From Salipiger sp. H15 (GTDB lineage Bacteria > Pseudomonadota > Alphaproteobacteria > Rhodobacterales > Rhodobacteraceae): 64,000 nt of DNA. The notes below the pieces were generated by a model. That model saw only the letters and a program-made list of their open reading frames with translations, ran no database searches and was not told where the DNA came from. How positions within the stretch are numbered: position 1 is the first letter of the stretch; each line of letters opens with the position of its first letter. The DNA lies in contig NZ_CP123385.1 of assembly GCF_040409955.1 (NCBI RefSeq), positions 248,001-312,000 of the forward strand. Reading direction: 5' to 3'. The position numbers were made by a program, and so were the translations under genes. Shown here piece after piece: positions 43,474-54,700 of this stretch.

Positions 43474-44491
43474 TGTCATCTCCTGCAAAGACGGAGGCGG
43501 GAAGCGCGGGCAGCCGGTCCGGCGTGCCGGCGGCGGCGCGGTCCAGCGCGCGCAGGGCAATGCGCTGCGCGAGGGGGATCTTGGCGGCGTTGTCGCCCGA
43601 GGGGCGCGCGCCCTCGGTGGCAAGCTCGGCGGCGCGGGCAAGGTTCTCGGGCGTGGCGGGCAGACCCTTCAGCGCCGCCTCGGCCTTGCGGCAGCGCCAC
43701 GGGCGCGCGGCGACACCGCCGAGCGCCAGCCGGGCCTCGGTGATGGTGCCGTCCTCGATCGCCAGCGCAGCGGCGGCCGAGACGATGGCGAAGGCGAAGG
43801 AGGTGCGCTCGCGCAGCTTCACGTAGCGCGCATGGCGCGCCAGCGGCCCGGGATCGGGAAGGCGGATGTGGGTGATGATCTCGCCCGGCATGAGCGGCGG
43901 CGTTCCGGCCCCTTCGGCATCGGGCAGCGGGTGGAACTCCTCCATCGCCACCTCGCGCAGCCCGCCCGGCCCGGTGATCTCGACCACCGCGTCATAGGCG
44001 GCGAGCGCCACGCACATGTCCGACGGGTGCACGGCGATGCAGCCCTCGGTCCAGCCGAGCACCGCGTGGTTCCGCGTCACGCCGCCAAGCGCGCCGCAGC
44101 CGCTGCCCGGCTCGCGCCGGTTGCAGGGGGAAAGCGGGTCCTGGAAGTAGCTGCAGCGGGTGGCCTGCATGACGTTGCCGCCGGTGGTCGCAGCGTTGCG
44201 CAGCTGCGCCGAGGCCCCCGAGAGCAGCGCCTCGGCCAGCGCGGGATAGCGCGCCAGCACCTGCGCATCGCGCGCGATGTCGGAATTGCGCACCATGGCG
44301 CCGATGCGCAGCCCGCCGCCGCTTTCCTCGATCCGGTCGAGCGGCAGATGCGAGATGTCGACAAGACGCTCCGGCGTCGCGACGCCGATCTTCATCAGGT
44401 CGAGCAGGTTGGTGCCCCCGGCAAGGAAGGCCCCCTCCGCCCCGACGGCGGCGCCGAGCGTCTCGGCCCGGATGTAGTCGAAGCGGTTCAT
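43466..44491 (-). CDS. FAD-binding subunit of aldehyde oxidoreductase (PaoB-like)
   Basis: A 341-residue subunit with the FAD-binding fold: FLAGGTNLLDLMKIGV near the N terminus and AATTGGNVMQATRCSYFQ in the middle. The loop at about 113-131 (CSYFQDPLSPCNRREPGSGC) carries three spaced cysteines as in PaoB, which holds an extra [4Fe-4S] cluster; further Cys lie in GCIAVHPSDMC. It passes electrons between Fe-S centres and the acceptor. Start and stop overlap both neighbours, so the three subunits are co-translated. Confidence 0.92.
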   Translation of the reverse strand: MNRFDYIRAETLGAAVGAEGAFLAGGTNLLDLMKIGVATPERLVDISHLPLDRIEESGGGLRIGAMVRNSDIARDAQVLARYPALAEALLSGASAQLRNAATTGGNVMQATRCSYFQDPLSPCNRREPGSGCGALGGVTRNHAVLGWTEGCIAVHPSDMCVALAAYDAVVEITGPGGLREVAMEEFHPLPDAEGAGTPPLMPGEIITHIRLPDPGPLARHARYVKLRERTSFAFAIVSAAAALAIEDGTITEARLALGGVAARPWRCRKAEAALKGLPATPENLARAAELATEGARPSGDNAAKIPLAQRIALRALDRAAAGTPDRLPALPASVFAGDDNG

Positions 44492-44988
44492 GCGGTTTCC
44501 CTTTCCCCGGTTCCCGCCGCGATCTCGCGGGTGGCCTCGAGCACGGCCTCGGTGATCCCGGCATAGGCGGCGCAGCGGCAGAGGTTGCCGCTCATCCCCT
44601 CGCGCACCCGCTCGGGGTCGAGCCCGGCCTCGCCCTCGGCGATGAGCCCGACGGCGGACATGATCTGGCCCGGCGTGCAGTAGCCGCACTGGAAGCCGTC
44701 ATGGGCGATGAAGGCGGCCTGCACCGGGTGCAGCGTCTCGCCGCGGGCGAGGCCCTCGATGGTGGTGATCTCGGCGCCGTCATGGGAGAGCGCCAGCGCG
44801 AGGCAGGAGTTCATCCGCCGCCCGTCGATCAGCACCGTGCAGGCGCCGCACTGGCCGCGGTCGCAGCCCTTCTTGGTGCCGGTGAGGCCGATCCGCTCGC
44901 GCAGCACGTCGAGCAGCGTGGCGCGCGGATCGTCGAGGGCGATCTGCTGCGGCACTCCGTTTATTGTGAGATTGAGTGTCGGTGTCAT
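44488..44988 (-). CDS. 2Fe-2S subunit of aldehyde oxidoreductase (PaoA-like)
   Basis: A 166-residue subunit with two [2Fe-2S] clusters: KKGCDRGQCGACTVLIDG for the plant-type cluster, and QCGYCTPGQI with GNLCRCAAYAGI for the second. Unlike E. coli PaoA it has no twin-arginine signal (MTPTLNLTINGVPQQ), so this enzyme should be cytosolic. That fits a role behind the cytosolic amine oxidase. It is first in the operon, divergent from the TetR gene, with an operator in the shared gap. Confidence 0.93.
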   Translation of the reverse strand: MTPTLNLTINGVPQQIALDDPRATLLDVLRERIGLTGTKKGCDRGQCGACTVLIDGRRMNSCLALALSHDGAEITTIEGLARGETLHPVQAAFIAHDGFQCGYCTPGQIMSAVGLIAEGEAGLDPERVREGMSGNLCRCAAYAGITEAVLEATREIAAGTGERETA

Positions 44989-45044
44989 CTTTCCCTCTCT
45001 TGCAATAAGCTGGTTGGGAAGCCGGAAGACCCGGCCGTGGATGA

Positions 45045-45078
45045 TTAAATACGGAGGCACCCTCCGTTTTCAAGTGGG
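45045..45078 (-). promoter_or_regulatory. Aldehyde oxidoreductase promoter with palindromic TetR operator in its spacer
   Basis: ACGGAGG-CAC-CCTCCGT (45051-45067) is a perfect palindrome. On the minus strand it is bracketed by TTGAAA and TTTAAT with 18 bases between, so the operator fills the promoter spacer. The TetR gene starts 19 bases away on the other strand. Direct repression of the oxidoreductase and autoregulation are the simple reading. Confidence 0.65.
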
Positions 45079-45085
45079 TTGACCT

Positions 45086-45637
45086 ATGGAAAGCGAAATA
45101 GGCCAGGAAAAGCCGAAGGCGAGGAAGCCGCGGGCCGACACGCTGCGCAACCGCGAGCGGCTGCTGGACGCGGCGCGCGAGGTATTCCGCGAGGAAGGCG
45201 GCAGCCTCGAGGCGGTGGCGCGCGAGGCCGGCGTCGGAATCGGCACGCTTTACCGGCACTTCCCGTCTCGCGAGGCGCTGTTCCAGGCGGTCTATGCGCG
45301 CGAAGTCGAGACGCTCGAACGCCGCGCCAAGGAGGACGAGCTCGAGGAGTGGATGCGCGGCGCCTTGCGGCTCATGGCCACCAAGAAGGGCATGGTCGCG
45401 GCGCTTTCGCCGGTGTTCGAGCCCGACTCGACCTTCTTCGGCGAGCAGTCCCAGCGCCTGCGCGGCGCGGTGGCGGCACTGCACGCGCGCGCCGTCGCGG
45501 CCGGCCGGTTGCGCGAGGACGTGACCGCCGAAGACCTGCTGCGCGTGCTGCTCGGCCTCAACTACGGGCCCGGCGCCGACCCCGAGCGCTCGGGCGTGCT
45601 GCTCGACGTGTTCCTCGACGGGCTGCGGCCGCGGTAG
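45086..45637 (+). CDS. TetR-family transcriptional repressor
   Basis: A 183-residue regulator. The N-terminal helix-turn-helix is clear: RERLLDAAREVFREEGGSLE, then VAREAGVGIGTLYRHFPSRE and ALFQAVYAREVETL. The ligand domain (about 70-183) is helical and without recognisable specificity. It is divergent from the aldehyde oxidoreductase operon and almost certainly binds the palindrome between them. An aldehyde or aromatic acid is a reasonable inducer guess. Confidence 0.93.
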   Translation: MESEIGQEKPKARKPRADTLRNRERLLDAAREVFREEGGSLEAVAREAGVGIGTLYRHFPSREALFQAVYAREVETLERRAKEDELEEWMRGALRLMATKKGMVAALSPVFEPDSTFFGEQSQRLRGAVAALHARAVAAGRLREDVTAEDLLRVLLGLNYGPGADPERSGVLLDVFLDGLRPR

Positions 45638-45657
45638 CGGCGCGTCCCCGCTTGATG

Positions 45658-45681
45658 CTGTCCCCGCGGGGACAGGCATTT
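45658..45681 (+). terminator. Terminator of the TetR gene
   Basis: A perfect palindrome TGTCCCCGCGGGGACA (extended by an outer C-G pair) is followed by GCATTTT, 21 bases after the TetR stop. Confidence 0.7.
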
Positions 45682-45712
45682 TCGCCTGGCGCCATGACCC
45701 CCGAAAGACGAA

Positions 45713-45742
45713 CCACCCGCCCGGACTTCTCCGGGCGGGTGG
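45713..45742 (-). terminator. Terminator-like stem after the giant gene
   Basis: CCACCCGCCCGG pairs perfectly over 12 bases with CCGGGCGGGTGG around a six-base loop, 27 bases beyond the giant gene's stop. The tail on the minus strand (TTCGTCTTT) is only moderately T-rich. Confidence 0.65.
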
Positions 45743-45768
45743 CGCTTGGGCTTGCGGGCCGCGCGCGG

Positions 45769-48700
45769 TCAGACCGCGAGAAGCTCGTCGATGTAGACAT
45801 ACTCCAGGAAGTCGATGCGCAGTGGCTCGCCGGCGTTCGGGGTGCCCGACAGTTCCAGCACGTCGCCGGTCTCGATCGCGATCCCGGTGATCTCGCGCTC
45901 GGCATAGGAGGTGGCGTTGACGATCGCCGCCCCGGCATCCGCGTCCCAGATGAAGTCGTCGATCACCTCGCCGTTGAGCAACACCGAAAGCTGCGACTGC
46001 CCGTCGGACTCGTCGTAGTAGCCGAGCTTGAGGGTGTAGACCCCCGACGCCGCGGTGAAGCCGAAGCTTGCCACATGCGCCCCCGACCCGGTCGCCTGGA
46101 CGAACTGCCCCCCAGAGGCGTGGCCGTTGTTCGTCACCTGCAGGCCGGTGAGGTCCATGGACTCGGCCTCGACCCGCACCGGCTCGGCATCCGGCGGCGG
46201 CGTGACCGGGACCGCGACGGTGAAGCCGGTGAGCGCCCCGTTCGCCGCAACCGCATTGCCGTTCGTGTCGAAGACCTGGTTGCCGAGCAGCGCGACGCTG
46301 TAGCTGCCGTTGTCGCCCGCATCCCAGCTGCCGCCCGGCGCTGCGACCGTATAGGTTGCGCTTCGCGGCGTGCCGTCGCCTCCGATGTCGAGCGTCACCC
46401 CGGTCACCGTCAGCGCCCCGCCCGGGCCGCTGACCGAGATGTCGGCGGTGCCGATGGTCGAGGCGTCCACCGCCACGTTGTCGGCATAGGTGACCGTCAC
46501 CGTGGTCGAGACGCCGCCGCCGGAGGCGATGCCCGCGGCGCTGGCCGAGGCCACCGTGGGTGCCTGCAGATCCTCGACCGGCCCGCCGCCCGAGGTCGGC
46601 GTGAAGTCGAGGTAGTCGATCCGCAGCGGCTCGCCGCCGTCCGGCGCGCCGGCAAAGGCCACCACGTCGCCCGCCGACAGTGCCACGCCGGCAAAGGTGT
46701 ACTCGGCGAAGGACGAGGCGTTGACGATGGCGTCCCCGGCGTTCTTGTTCCAGGTGAAGGTCTCGCGCACCGCGCCGTTGACCAGCAGGCTGAGCACCGC
46801 GTTGCCGTCGGATTCGTCGAAATGCCCGACGGTGATCTCGTAGGTGCCCGCCGTCTCGGCGAAGGTCATCGACGCGACGTGCGCCCCCGACCCCGTCGCC
46901 TGGATGAGCTGCCTGCCCGAGGCATGGGCATTGTTGCTCACCTGGAAGCCCTCGAGCGCGAGGTCCTCGGCCTCGACCCGGAACGGATCGCCCGTCGGCG
47001 GCGGCGTGGTCGGCACCGCGACGCTGAAGCTGGTCAGCGCGACGTTCGCCGCCACCGGGTTGCCGCTGGTGTCGACCACCTGCCCGCCCAGAAGCGCAAC
47101 CGTGTAGGTGCCGTTGTCGCCGGTGTCCCAGCTGCCGCCGGGAGCCGCCACGGTGTAGGTCGCGCTGCGCGGCGTGCCGTCGCTGCCGACGCTGAGGCTC
47201 ACCCCGGTCACCACCAGCGCGCCGCCCGGGCCGCTGACGGTGATGTCGTTCACCCCTATGCTCGAGGCGTCGATGGCCACGTTGTCGGCATAGGTGACCG
47301 TCACCGTGGTCGAGCTGCCGCCGGCGCTGGCGATGCTGGCCGCGCTGGCCGCGCTGACCGTCGGCGCCTGCAGGTCCTCGGGATCGCCGCCGCCCGAGGT
47401 CGGCGTGAAGTCGAGGTAGTCGACCCGCAGCGGCTCGCCACCGTTCGGCGTGCCCGAGACCGAGACCCTGTCCCCCGCCGCGAGGGTGATCGCGTCGAAG
47501 GTGAACTCGGAGAAGGAGGAGGCGTCGGCGATGGCGCCGCCCGCGTCCCTGTTCCAGACAAAGCTCTGCATCACCTCGCCGTTGCGCAGCAGGCTCAGCA
47601 CCGACTGGCCGTCGGATTCGTCGAAGTGCCCGACGGTGATCGCGTAGGCGCCCGCCGCGGCGGCGAAGGTCATGCCCGCCTCGTGCGTGCCGCTGCCCGT
47701 GGCCTGGATGAACCGGTCGCCCGAGGCCTGGCCGTTGTTGACCACCTGGAAGCCCTGCAGGTCGAGGGTCTCGGCCTCGATGCGGAACGGATCGCCGGCG
47801 GGTGGCGGGGTGTCCGGCACCGAGACGTTGAAGCTGGCCAGCGCGGCGTTCGCCGCGACCGGGTTGCCGCTGGTGTCGGTCACCTGGCCTCCGAGCAGCG
47901 CGACCGTGTAGGCGCCGTTGTCGGCGCTGTCCCAGCTGCCGCCGGGCGCGGCGAGGGTATAGGTCACGCTGCGCGGGCTGCCGTTGCCCGCCGCGCTCAG
48001 GCTGAAGCCAGTCACCTGGAGCGCGCCGTTCGGACCGGTCACCGAGATGTCGCCGGTGCCGAAGCTCGAGGCGTCGAGCGCCACGTCGTCGCTGAAGGTG
48101 ATGGTGACCGTGGCGCTTGCCCCGCCCGCGGCGGTGATGTCCGCCGCGACCACCGCCCCCACGAGCGGTGCGACCGTGTCCCCCGGTTCGGGATCAACCG
48201 TGACCTGCTCGAGCGTGAAGGAACGGAAGTCGAGGATGTAGCCGTTCGACGCCGGCGCCCCGTCGAAGGTGAAGCGCAGCGTCTGCAGCCCCGCCCCGAG
48301 CGTGACGGTGGTTGCCGCCGTCGCGGCGAAGACCGTGCCGTTGAACGAGGTCGAGCTGCCGTTGCTGTCGGGCAGCGCGAAGGTGGCGAGCGGCGTGCCG
48401 TCCTCCAGCGTCGCGGTGACCGTGTTGCCGCCGATCGGGGTCTTGGCGTTGACGCTGAGCGCGTAGCTGCCCGCCTGCGCCACGTCGATCGTGTACTCGA
48501 CCCATTCGCCGGGCTGCACGTAGCCGATGTCGTTGCTCGAGCCGACCAGCTCGACATCGGTGTCGGCGCGCAGCGGGTGCGAGCCGTCGCGGCCCGGGTC
48601 GTCGTTCCACGACACGTCCTGCCCGCCGTTGTCGAAATTCGCGGCGAGCACGGTCAGGCTGTCTTCCAGCACCGGCGCCGCGGGGCCCGGATAGGGCGTC

Positions 48701-51700
48701 TGCACCGGGGCCGGCGTGTTGTCCTGGTCGAAGAAGTCCGGCGTGCCGTCGCCGTCGCTGTCGGTCTGCAGCGCGTCGTTGATCCCGTCGGCATTCGCGT
48801 CCTCGGCGGCAGAGAGGTCGTAGCCCTGCACGTTGGTCACGAGGAACATGTGGTCGTTGTAGTCGAAGTTCGACCCGCCGGGGTAATCCTGGATGCCGAT
48901 GAAGGTGCCCTCGATGACGTTGCCCGCGGCGTCCTTCGCCTGGAAGAAGCGGATGTAGTGGCCCTCGTTCGGCGGCGTGATGCCGTAGGTGTCATCCGCC
49001 ACGTTGGCATCGGGATCGCTCCAGGCCGAGTAGGTCGGCTGGCCGTCCACCGTGACCCGGAGCCCGAAGGCCCCGTCGCGGTCGATGCTTGCCCGCGCCA
49101 CGCCCGGCTGCGCGCCCGGCCCCGCGACCAGCCCGTCCGGCAGGAGGGTCTGGTACTGGTTGTCGTCCTGCGCGTAGAGCTCGGTGAGCGCGCCGCTCGA
49201 GACGTCGTGCAGGCTCAGTCGGCTGGTGCCCGCGCTGAGGTAGGCGGCAAGCTGGATCACCTCGATCGGCCGGCTGTCGTCGAGCCGCTGCAGGTAGGGC
49301 AGCAGCACCTCGTCGCCCACCGTCTCGACGATGCCGCCGTTCGAGAGCAACCCCTGCGCCACGTCGGTCGAATAGCCGAAGGCCTGCACGATCTGCGCCA
49401 CGGTCGGCTCCTCGCCGCCCTCGGACTGGATCTGCGCCAGACCGGCGAGCGCGATCTCGCGGGTCCCGGCAGAGCTGCCGATGGTCAGCGTGCCCTCGTA
49501 GGCGGTGGCCTGGTTGTCGTCGGCGGGGTCGATGCCGATGAAGGTGACGGTCAGCTGCGCCGAGGCGCCGGGGGCGATCACCTGCCCCTCGGCAAGGCCG
49601 CTGATGGTGAAGGCCCCGGTGACCTCGAGATCGTCGATGCTGAGCCCGGCGATGCCGTCGTTGGTGATGGTGATCACCGCGCTGTCGCGGAAGGCCTGGT
49701 TGCCGTTCGCGGGGTTGTCGATACGCGAGAAGACCAGCCGGTCGTCGGCCGCGGCATCGTCGAGCCCCTCGATGGTGGCAACCGCGCCGTAATAGACCGG
49801 AGCGACGCCCTCGATGACGAACATGTTGTCGTTGTAGTCGTAGTTGATCCCCGTGTAGTCCATCACGCCGAGGAAGACGTTCTCGATGATCGCGCCATCC
49901 TCGTCCACGGCCTGGTACATCCGCACGGTGTAGCCGTCCGAGACCTCGTTGCCCTCGGGGTCGTAGACCTGCCCGTTCACCACCGTGTAGCCGGGGAACC
50001 GCGCGTCGAGGTCGGCCTGCGTCGGCGTGCCGGCGCCGGTCGGGTTGAGCCGCGGGTCGGTCGACTGGTTGTTGATCTCGATGCCGAAGAGATCGTTGCC
50101 CGCCCAGCCATCGGGAATGTCGGCCGCGGTGAACACCCGCGTCGCGAAGCTGTTGCTGCTGGCCAGCGGCAGCAGCGTCTGGTTGTTCGAGCTGATGTGG
50201 GTGGTCATGCCGACGTCGATGCCGCTGTCACCCGGCGCGTGGAAGCGGATCCCCGCCCCGGAGGGGCTGTGGAAGGCCGCGATCTGCGTGATCCGCGCCT
50301 CGGTCACCCCGTCGGCGATCCGCCAGTAGGGAGACAGCACCTCGGTCTCGTCCGAGGGGATGTAGAGGTCGTAGAAGTCCAGCACGCTGCCGCCGCCGCC
50401 CGAGGAATAGCTCAGCCCCTCGATCCGGTTGCCGAAGCCGAAGACCTCCCAGACCTCGTTGAGGTTGGGCTCCTGCCCGCCCTCGTCCTGCGACTGCCAG
50501 AAGCCCGCGAGGTCGACCGTGGCGACCGGGGTGTCGGCATCGTTGCTGCGGATGTCGAGCGCGCCCTTGAAGACGCCGCTGACGTTGCCGCTGCCCGAGG
50601 TATAGGCGGCGCGGTCGAAGAGCACCTGAACGTTGATCGACTGTCCCGCCGCCAGCGTCAGCCCGTAGAAGACGTCGGGATCGGCCAGTTCGAAGGGTCC
50701 GGTGATCGTCGCCTCGAGCACCTCGAGCGGCTCGGTGCCGGAGTTCGAGATGGTGACGGTGGCGCTCTCCTTGTAGTCGCGCGGGGTGCCGGCCACCGCG
50801 TCGGGATCGTCGATCCACGAGAAGTGCAGGCGGTTGTCGAAATAGGCCGGATCGTTGCTGCGGATCTCGATGTCGGCATTGTCGTTGCCCGGCGCCGGGC
50901 GCACGTCGAGATAGTCGAGCGCGCTGGCCCCGGCGGCGTCGGAGATCACCGTCAGCTTGTACTGCACGCCTGCGGCCAGTTCGACATAGGCGGTGGTCTC
51001 GCCCGCGTCGCCCTGCCCCGGGAAGCCGATGTCGCCGATCTCGACCGGCTGCGCGCCGTTGGCGCTGAGATAGACCGTCAGGCCCGCGCCATCGGGTGCC
51101 CCGGCGTTGGCCGCGAGGTCGAGCGCGTAGGTGTCGTCCGCCGCGACGGTGAAGTAGAACTCCACCTGCGTCGCGCCGAGCGTGCGGGTGGTGTCGTCGG
51201 TGGCCTCGAGCTCGATCCGCCCCTCGCCGTCGATCGCGGCATAGGCGGGTACGAAGCTGTCCACCGGCGCCTGCGAGACGCGCAGGTAGTCGATGTTGGC
51301 GCCGTTGGCGTCGGGCACGCTGATCGAGATCGTGTTGAGCCCGGCGGAAAGCGAGACCTGCGCGCTCTGCGGGCCCCAGACGTTCTCGGCCGCGGTGCTG
51401 TTCGGCTCGAAGGCGAGGATGCCCTGGTCGATGCCGTTGACGAAGAGCGAGGCGGGACGCGCGGCCTTGGTGGTGGCGAGCGCATAGAGGATGTCCATGC
51501 CGTAGATGCCCGCCTCGGTGACCGAGACCGTCCAGGTGATGCTCTGCGTGCCGGTGCCGTCGAAGTCGACAAACTCGCCGCCGCTCTGGTTGCGCTCGTC
51601 GGTGGCGATCACCGCGCCGTCGAGCACCGCGTGTTCCGCCTCGTACCTGGTGTAGGTGACGCCGCCGACGGACTCGCTGCCGTCGTTCGGCGCGGTGGGC

Positions 51701-54700
51701 AGGTTGGGCACCACGGCGACGCTGTCGATGTTGGGCCCGCCCGCCGCGGCAAGCTGCTCGATGATCACCGTGTTCGGCCCCTCGACGAGGTCGAGGGTGA
51801 TCTCGAAGCTCTGCCAGGTGGCGAAGCTGCCGGTGTCGGTCGAGGCGATCTGCACGGTCTGGATGCCCGCGTGGATGGCGACGGGCCGCGGCGTGCCGGA
51901 GCCGTTCGCCATGCGGAAGCTCAGCGTGTAGGACCCCGCGCTCGGCGCGTCGTAGACGAAGGACGCCTTGTCCTCGGCCCCGCCGTTCATGTCGAGATAG
52001 CCGGCGCCGTCGTAGCCGTCGTTCATGCCGTCGCCGTTGGCGTCGTAGGTGCCACCGGGCGTCTCGTGTGTGGCGGGATCGCTCAGCAACCGGATCAGCG
52101 TGCCGCCATCCGTGTCGAGCACGGTGAAGGCGCTGGCGTCGATGAAATTGCCGCTGGCGCTGTCGCCGGGGGTGAAGGCCGTGCTGGTCGAGGCGGTGTT
52201 GCCGTCGTCGTCGAAGACCTGCAGCGTGGCCGAGACCTGCTCGGTCCCGCCGCTGAGATCGACGCTGAAGCGGTTCTGCGCATCGAGGCTCACCGCCTGC
52301 GCCGGGCCGCCGTCGAAGCTGATCGTCAGGCTCTGGATGTCCGGGTCGAGCCCGATCACCTGGAAGAGCACGTTGGCCGGATCGGCGGCGCTGACCACCA
52401 GCAGCGCGAGATTGCCGCCCTCGTCGGCGGTGGTGTCCTCGATCGCCCCGCCCGGCGCCGCGTCGAGCCGGATGATCTGGCTGACGCCGTTGGCGCGGTT
52501 GAGCGTGAGCATGTAGAGCCGCCCGTCGGCGCCCTCGATCACGTCGAGCGGGTCGACGTAGTTGATCTCGTTGCCGTCGAGGTCGGTGAGGATGAAATCC
52601 GCCGCCGGGGTGCCGTCCTCGTTGAGCAGCACCGCCCGCAGGTTGTCGCCCGAGGAGTACTGGGTGAAGATCACCGCGTGCTGCAGCGAGGTGCCGAAGA
52701 CGCCGCTCATGTACTCGATGGCGCCGTTGGGCGAACGGTTGTTGCCGAGGTTGTAGGCGCCTTCGAGGTCGTAGTCGGGATCGGGATCCGTGCCGACCGG
52801 GTAGTTGCCGACCTGGTTCGGATCGGTGCCGCTGGTCGGGTTGGCGCCGTTGAGGATGTACTTGTCGCGCAGCGGGTTCGGGTGGCCGTAATAGCCGCCC
52901 TCGACCATGCGGAAGAGGTAGTCGGCCTGCAGCCCGACGTTGGTGATCGCCTCGTTCTCGGGCGTCGAGGGATCGTCGGGCACGTTGCCGCCCGCCGCAG
53001 AGCCGTTGGTCGGCACGTAGAGATAGCCGTTGCTGTGCCAGACGAGGTCATAGCCGTTGCGGTTGCCCTCGGCGAAGATGCTGAGCACCGCATCCTCGGC
53101 GAAGGGGTCGTAGTAGCGTACGATCAGCTCGGACGAGGCATCCTCGCCGGTGCGCACCTCGGCCACGCCGTTCTCGTCGAAATGCAGGTAGTTGCCGACA
53201 TAGATGCCGTCGGTGATCGCGATGCCGCCGTTCTTGAGGTCATTGTCCGTGTCGGCGTAGCGCCGGTTCTGCCCGTCCGCCGGCAGCGGCTCGGTCGAGA
53301 CGTCGAAGCCGCCTTCCGGGGCCTCGCGCGAGCGGTCGATCTCGAGGATGGCGGCGTTGAGCAGCCGCTCGGGGCGGTTGCCCCAGGCCGAGTCCGGCGC
53401 GCCCATGGCCGAGTTCGAGCCCTGCGTGAGGTAGAGCAGGTATTGCGGCGCGTCGCCGCCCTCGACGAAGTCGGGGTTGAGCCGGAACTCGAGGCTGTTG
53501 GTCACGTGGTCGCCGTTCGAGCGCGGCAGGCCGGTGATGTAGGTCTCGATGGTCGCGTCCTCGAGCGAGCCGCCGTCGCCGAGCGTCACCTTCGAGATGC
53601 GGCCCGAGAAGTCCGGCACCGCGTTCGACCGGCCGTTGAGCGGGATCGGGTAGTTGTCCGAGATCCAGATGGTGTTCTCGTCCTCGGGGTCGAAGGCGAT
53701 GCCGATGATCCCGCGGGTGCCCTCGCCCGGCACGACGAAGTCGCCGCCGGGGAACCAGACCTCCTTGCTGGCCTGATCCAGCGAGCCGTCGGCATTCACC
53801 GCCCAGCGGGTGATCGAGCCGGTGATCGAGGTGACATAGAGGAACTGCTTGTCGGGCGACATCTCGATCGAGGTGTAGCTCTCGCCCTGCATCGGGTTCG
53901 AATTGACCTCGACCGTGTCGCTGAAGGCCACCTCGCGCGCCTCGACCAGCGGCGCGGCGCCGGTGGTGAAGGTGGTGGTGAACTTCTGGAACTCACGGGT
54001 CAGCGCCGCGCTGTCGTCGTTGTCGCCGCGGTCGCGGAAGCCGTCGATGACCACGGTGTAGCTGGTGTAGGGCTTGAGGTCGGTCACCGGGGCGATGGTG
54101 ACGGAGTCGAAACCGCCGGTGGTGTTGGCGTTGTAGGCCACCTCCTGCCCGGTCAGCGTCTCGTAGATGCGGATCGAGCCGTCCTCTAGGCTTTCGAGCA
54201 GCACGCCGCCGCGCCCGTCCACCACGCTCACGCCCAGCACAATGTCGGAGGTCGGGTCGATGTCGGTGGGCAGATCGCCGCCGTGGATGCCGAGGTCCAC
54301 CTCACCGCCGGTCGAGACCGCGCGCGGGTTGATGAAGAAGGCATAGTCGTCCGGCGCCTCGTTGCCGTCCTCCGGGGTGAGGTCGGGCAGCGCGCGGATC
54401 TCGAGATACTGCATCTCGGTGATCGTCCCGCCCTGCGCCGAGAGCGTCAGGTGCCCGTCCTGCACATGCGCCAGCGTGGTCAGCAGCTCGGTCTTGAAGG
54501 CCGAGGTGCTGGTCCATTCCGTCGCCAGCGCCCCCTCGATGAAGAGCCGGTTGTGGCTGTCGTTGGCGCCGCCGGTATCGCCGACCGAGACCGTCACCTC
54601 GTACCAGCCGTTGTCGAGCTCGATCTCCCAGGCGGTGCGGCCCGGGAAGGTGCCCTCGAGGTCGAAATGCGCGTAGCCGGTCAGGCGCGGGTCCATGGCG

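Noticed and set aside
45772..48180. RTX calcium-binding nonapeptide array in the giant protein
   Set aside because: The repeats are 267-residue Ig+CBM units; the GGxGxDxUx pattern is absent.
45079..54189. Very long open frame (over 3000 codons) on the plus strand opposite the giant gene
   Set aside because: It is the antisense shadow of the giant gene, a usual effect of extreme third-position GC. The peptide is a low-complexity Arg/Gly/Val/Asp mix without domains, and it runs through the TetR gene in another frame.
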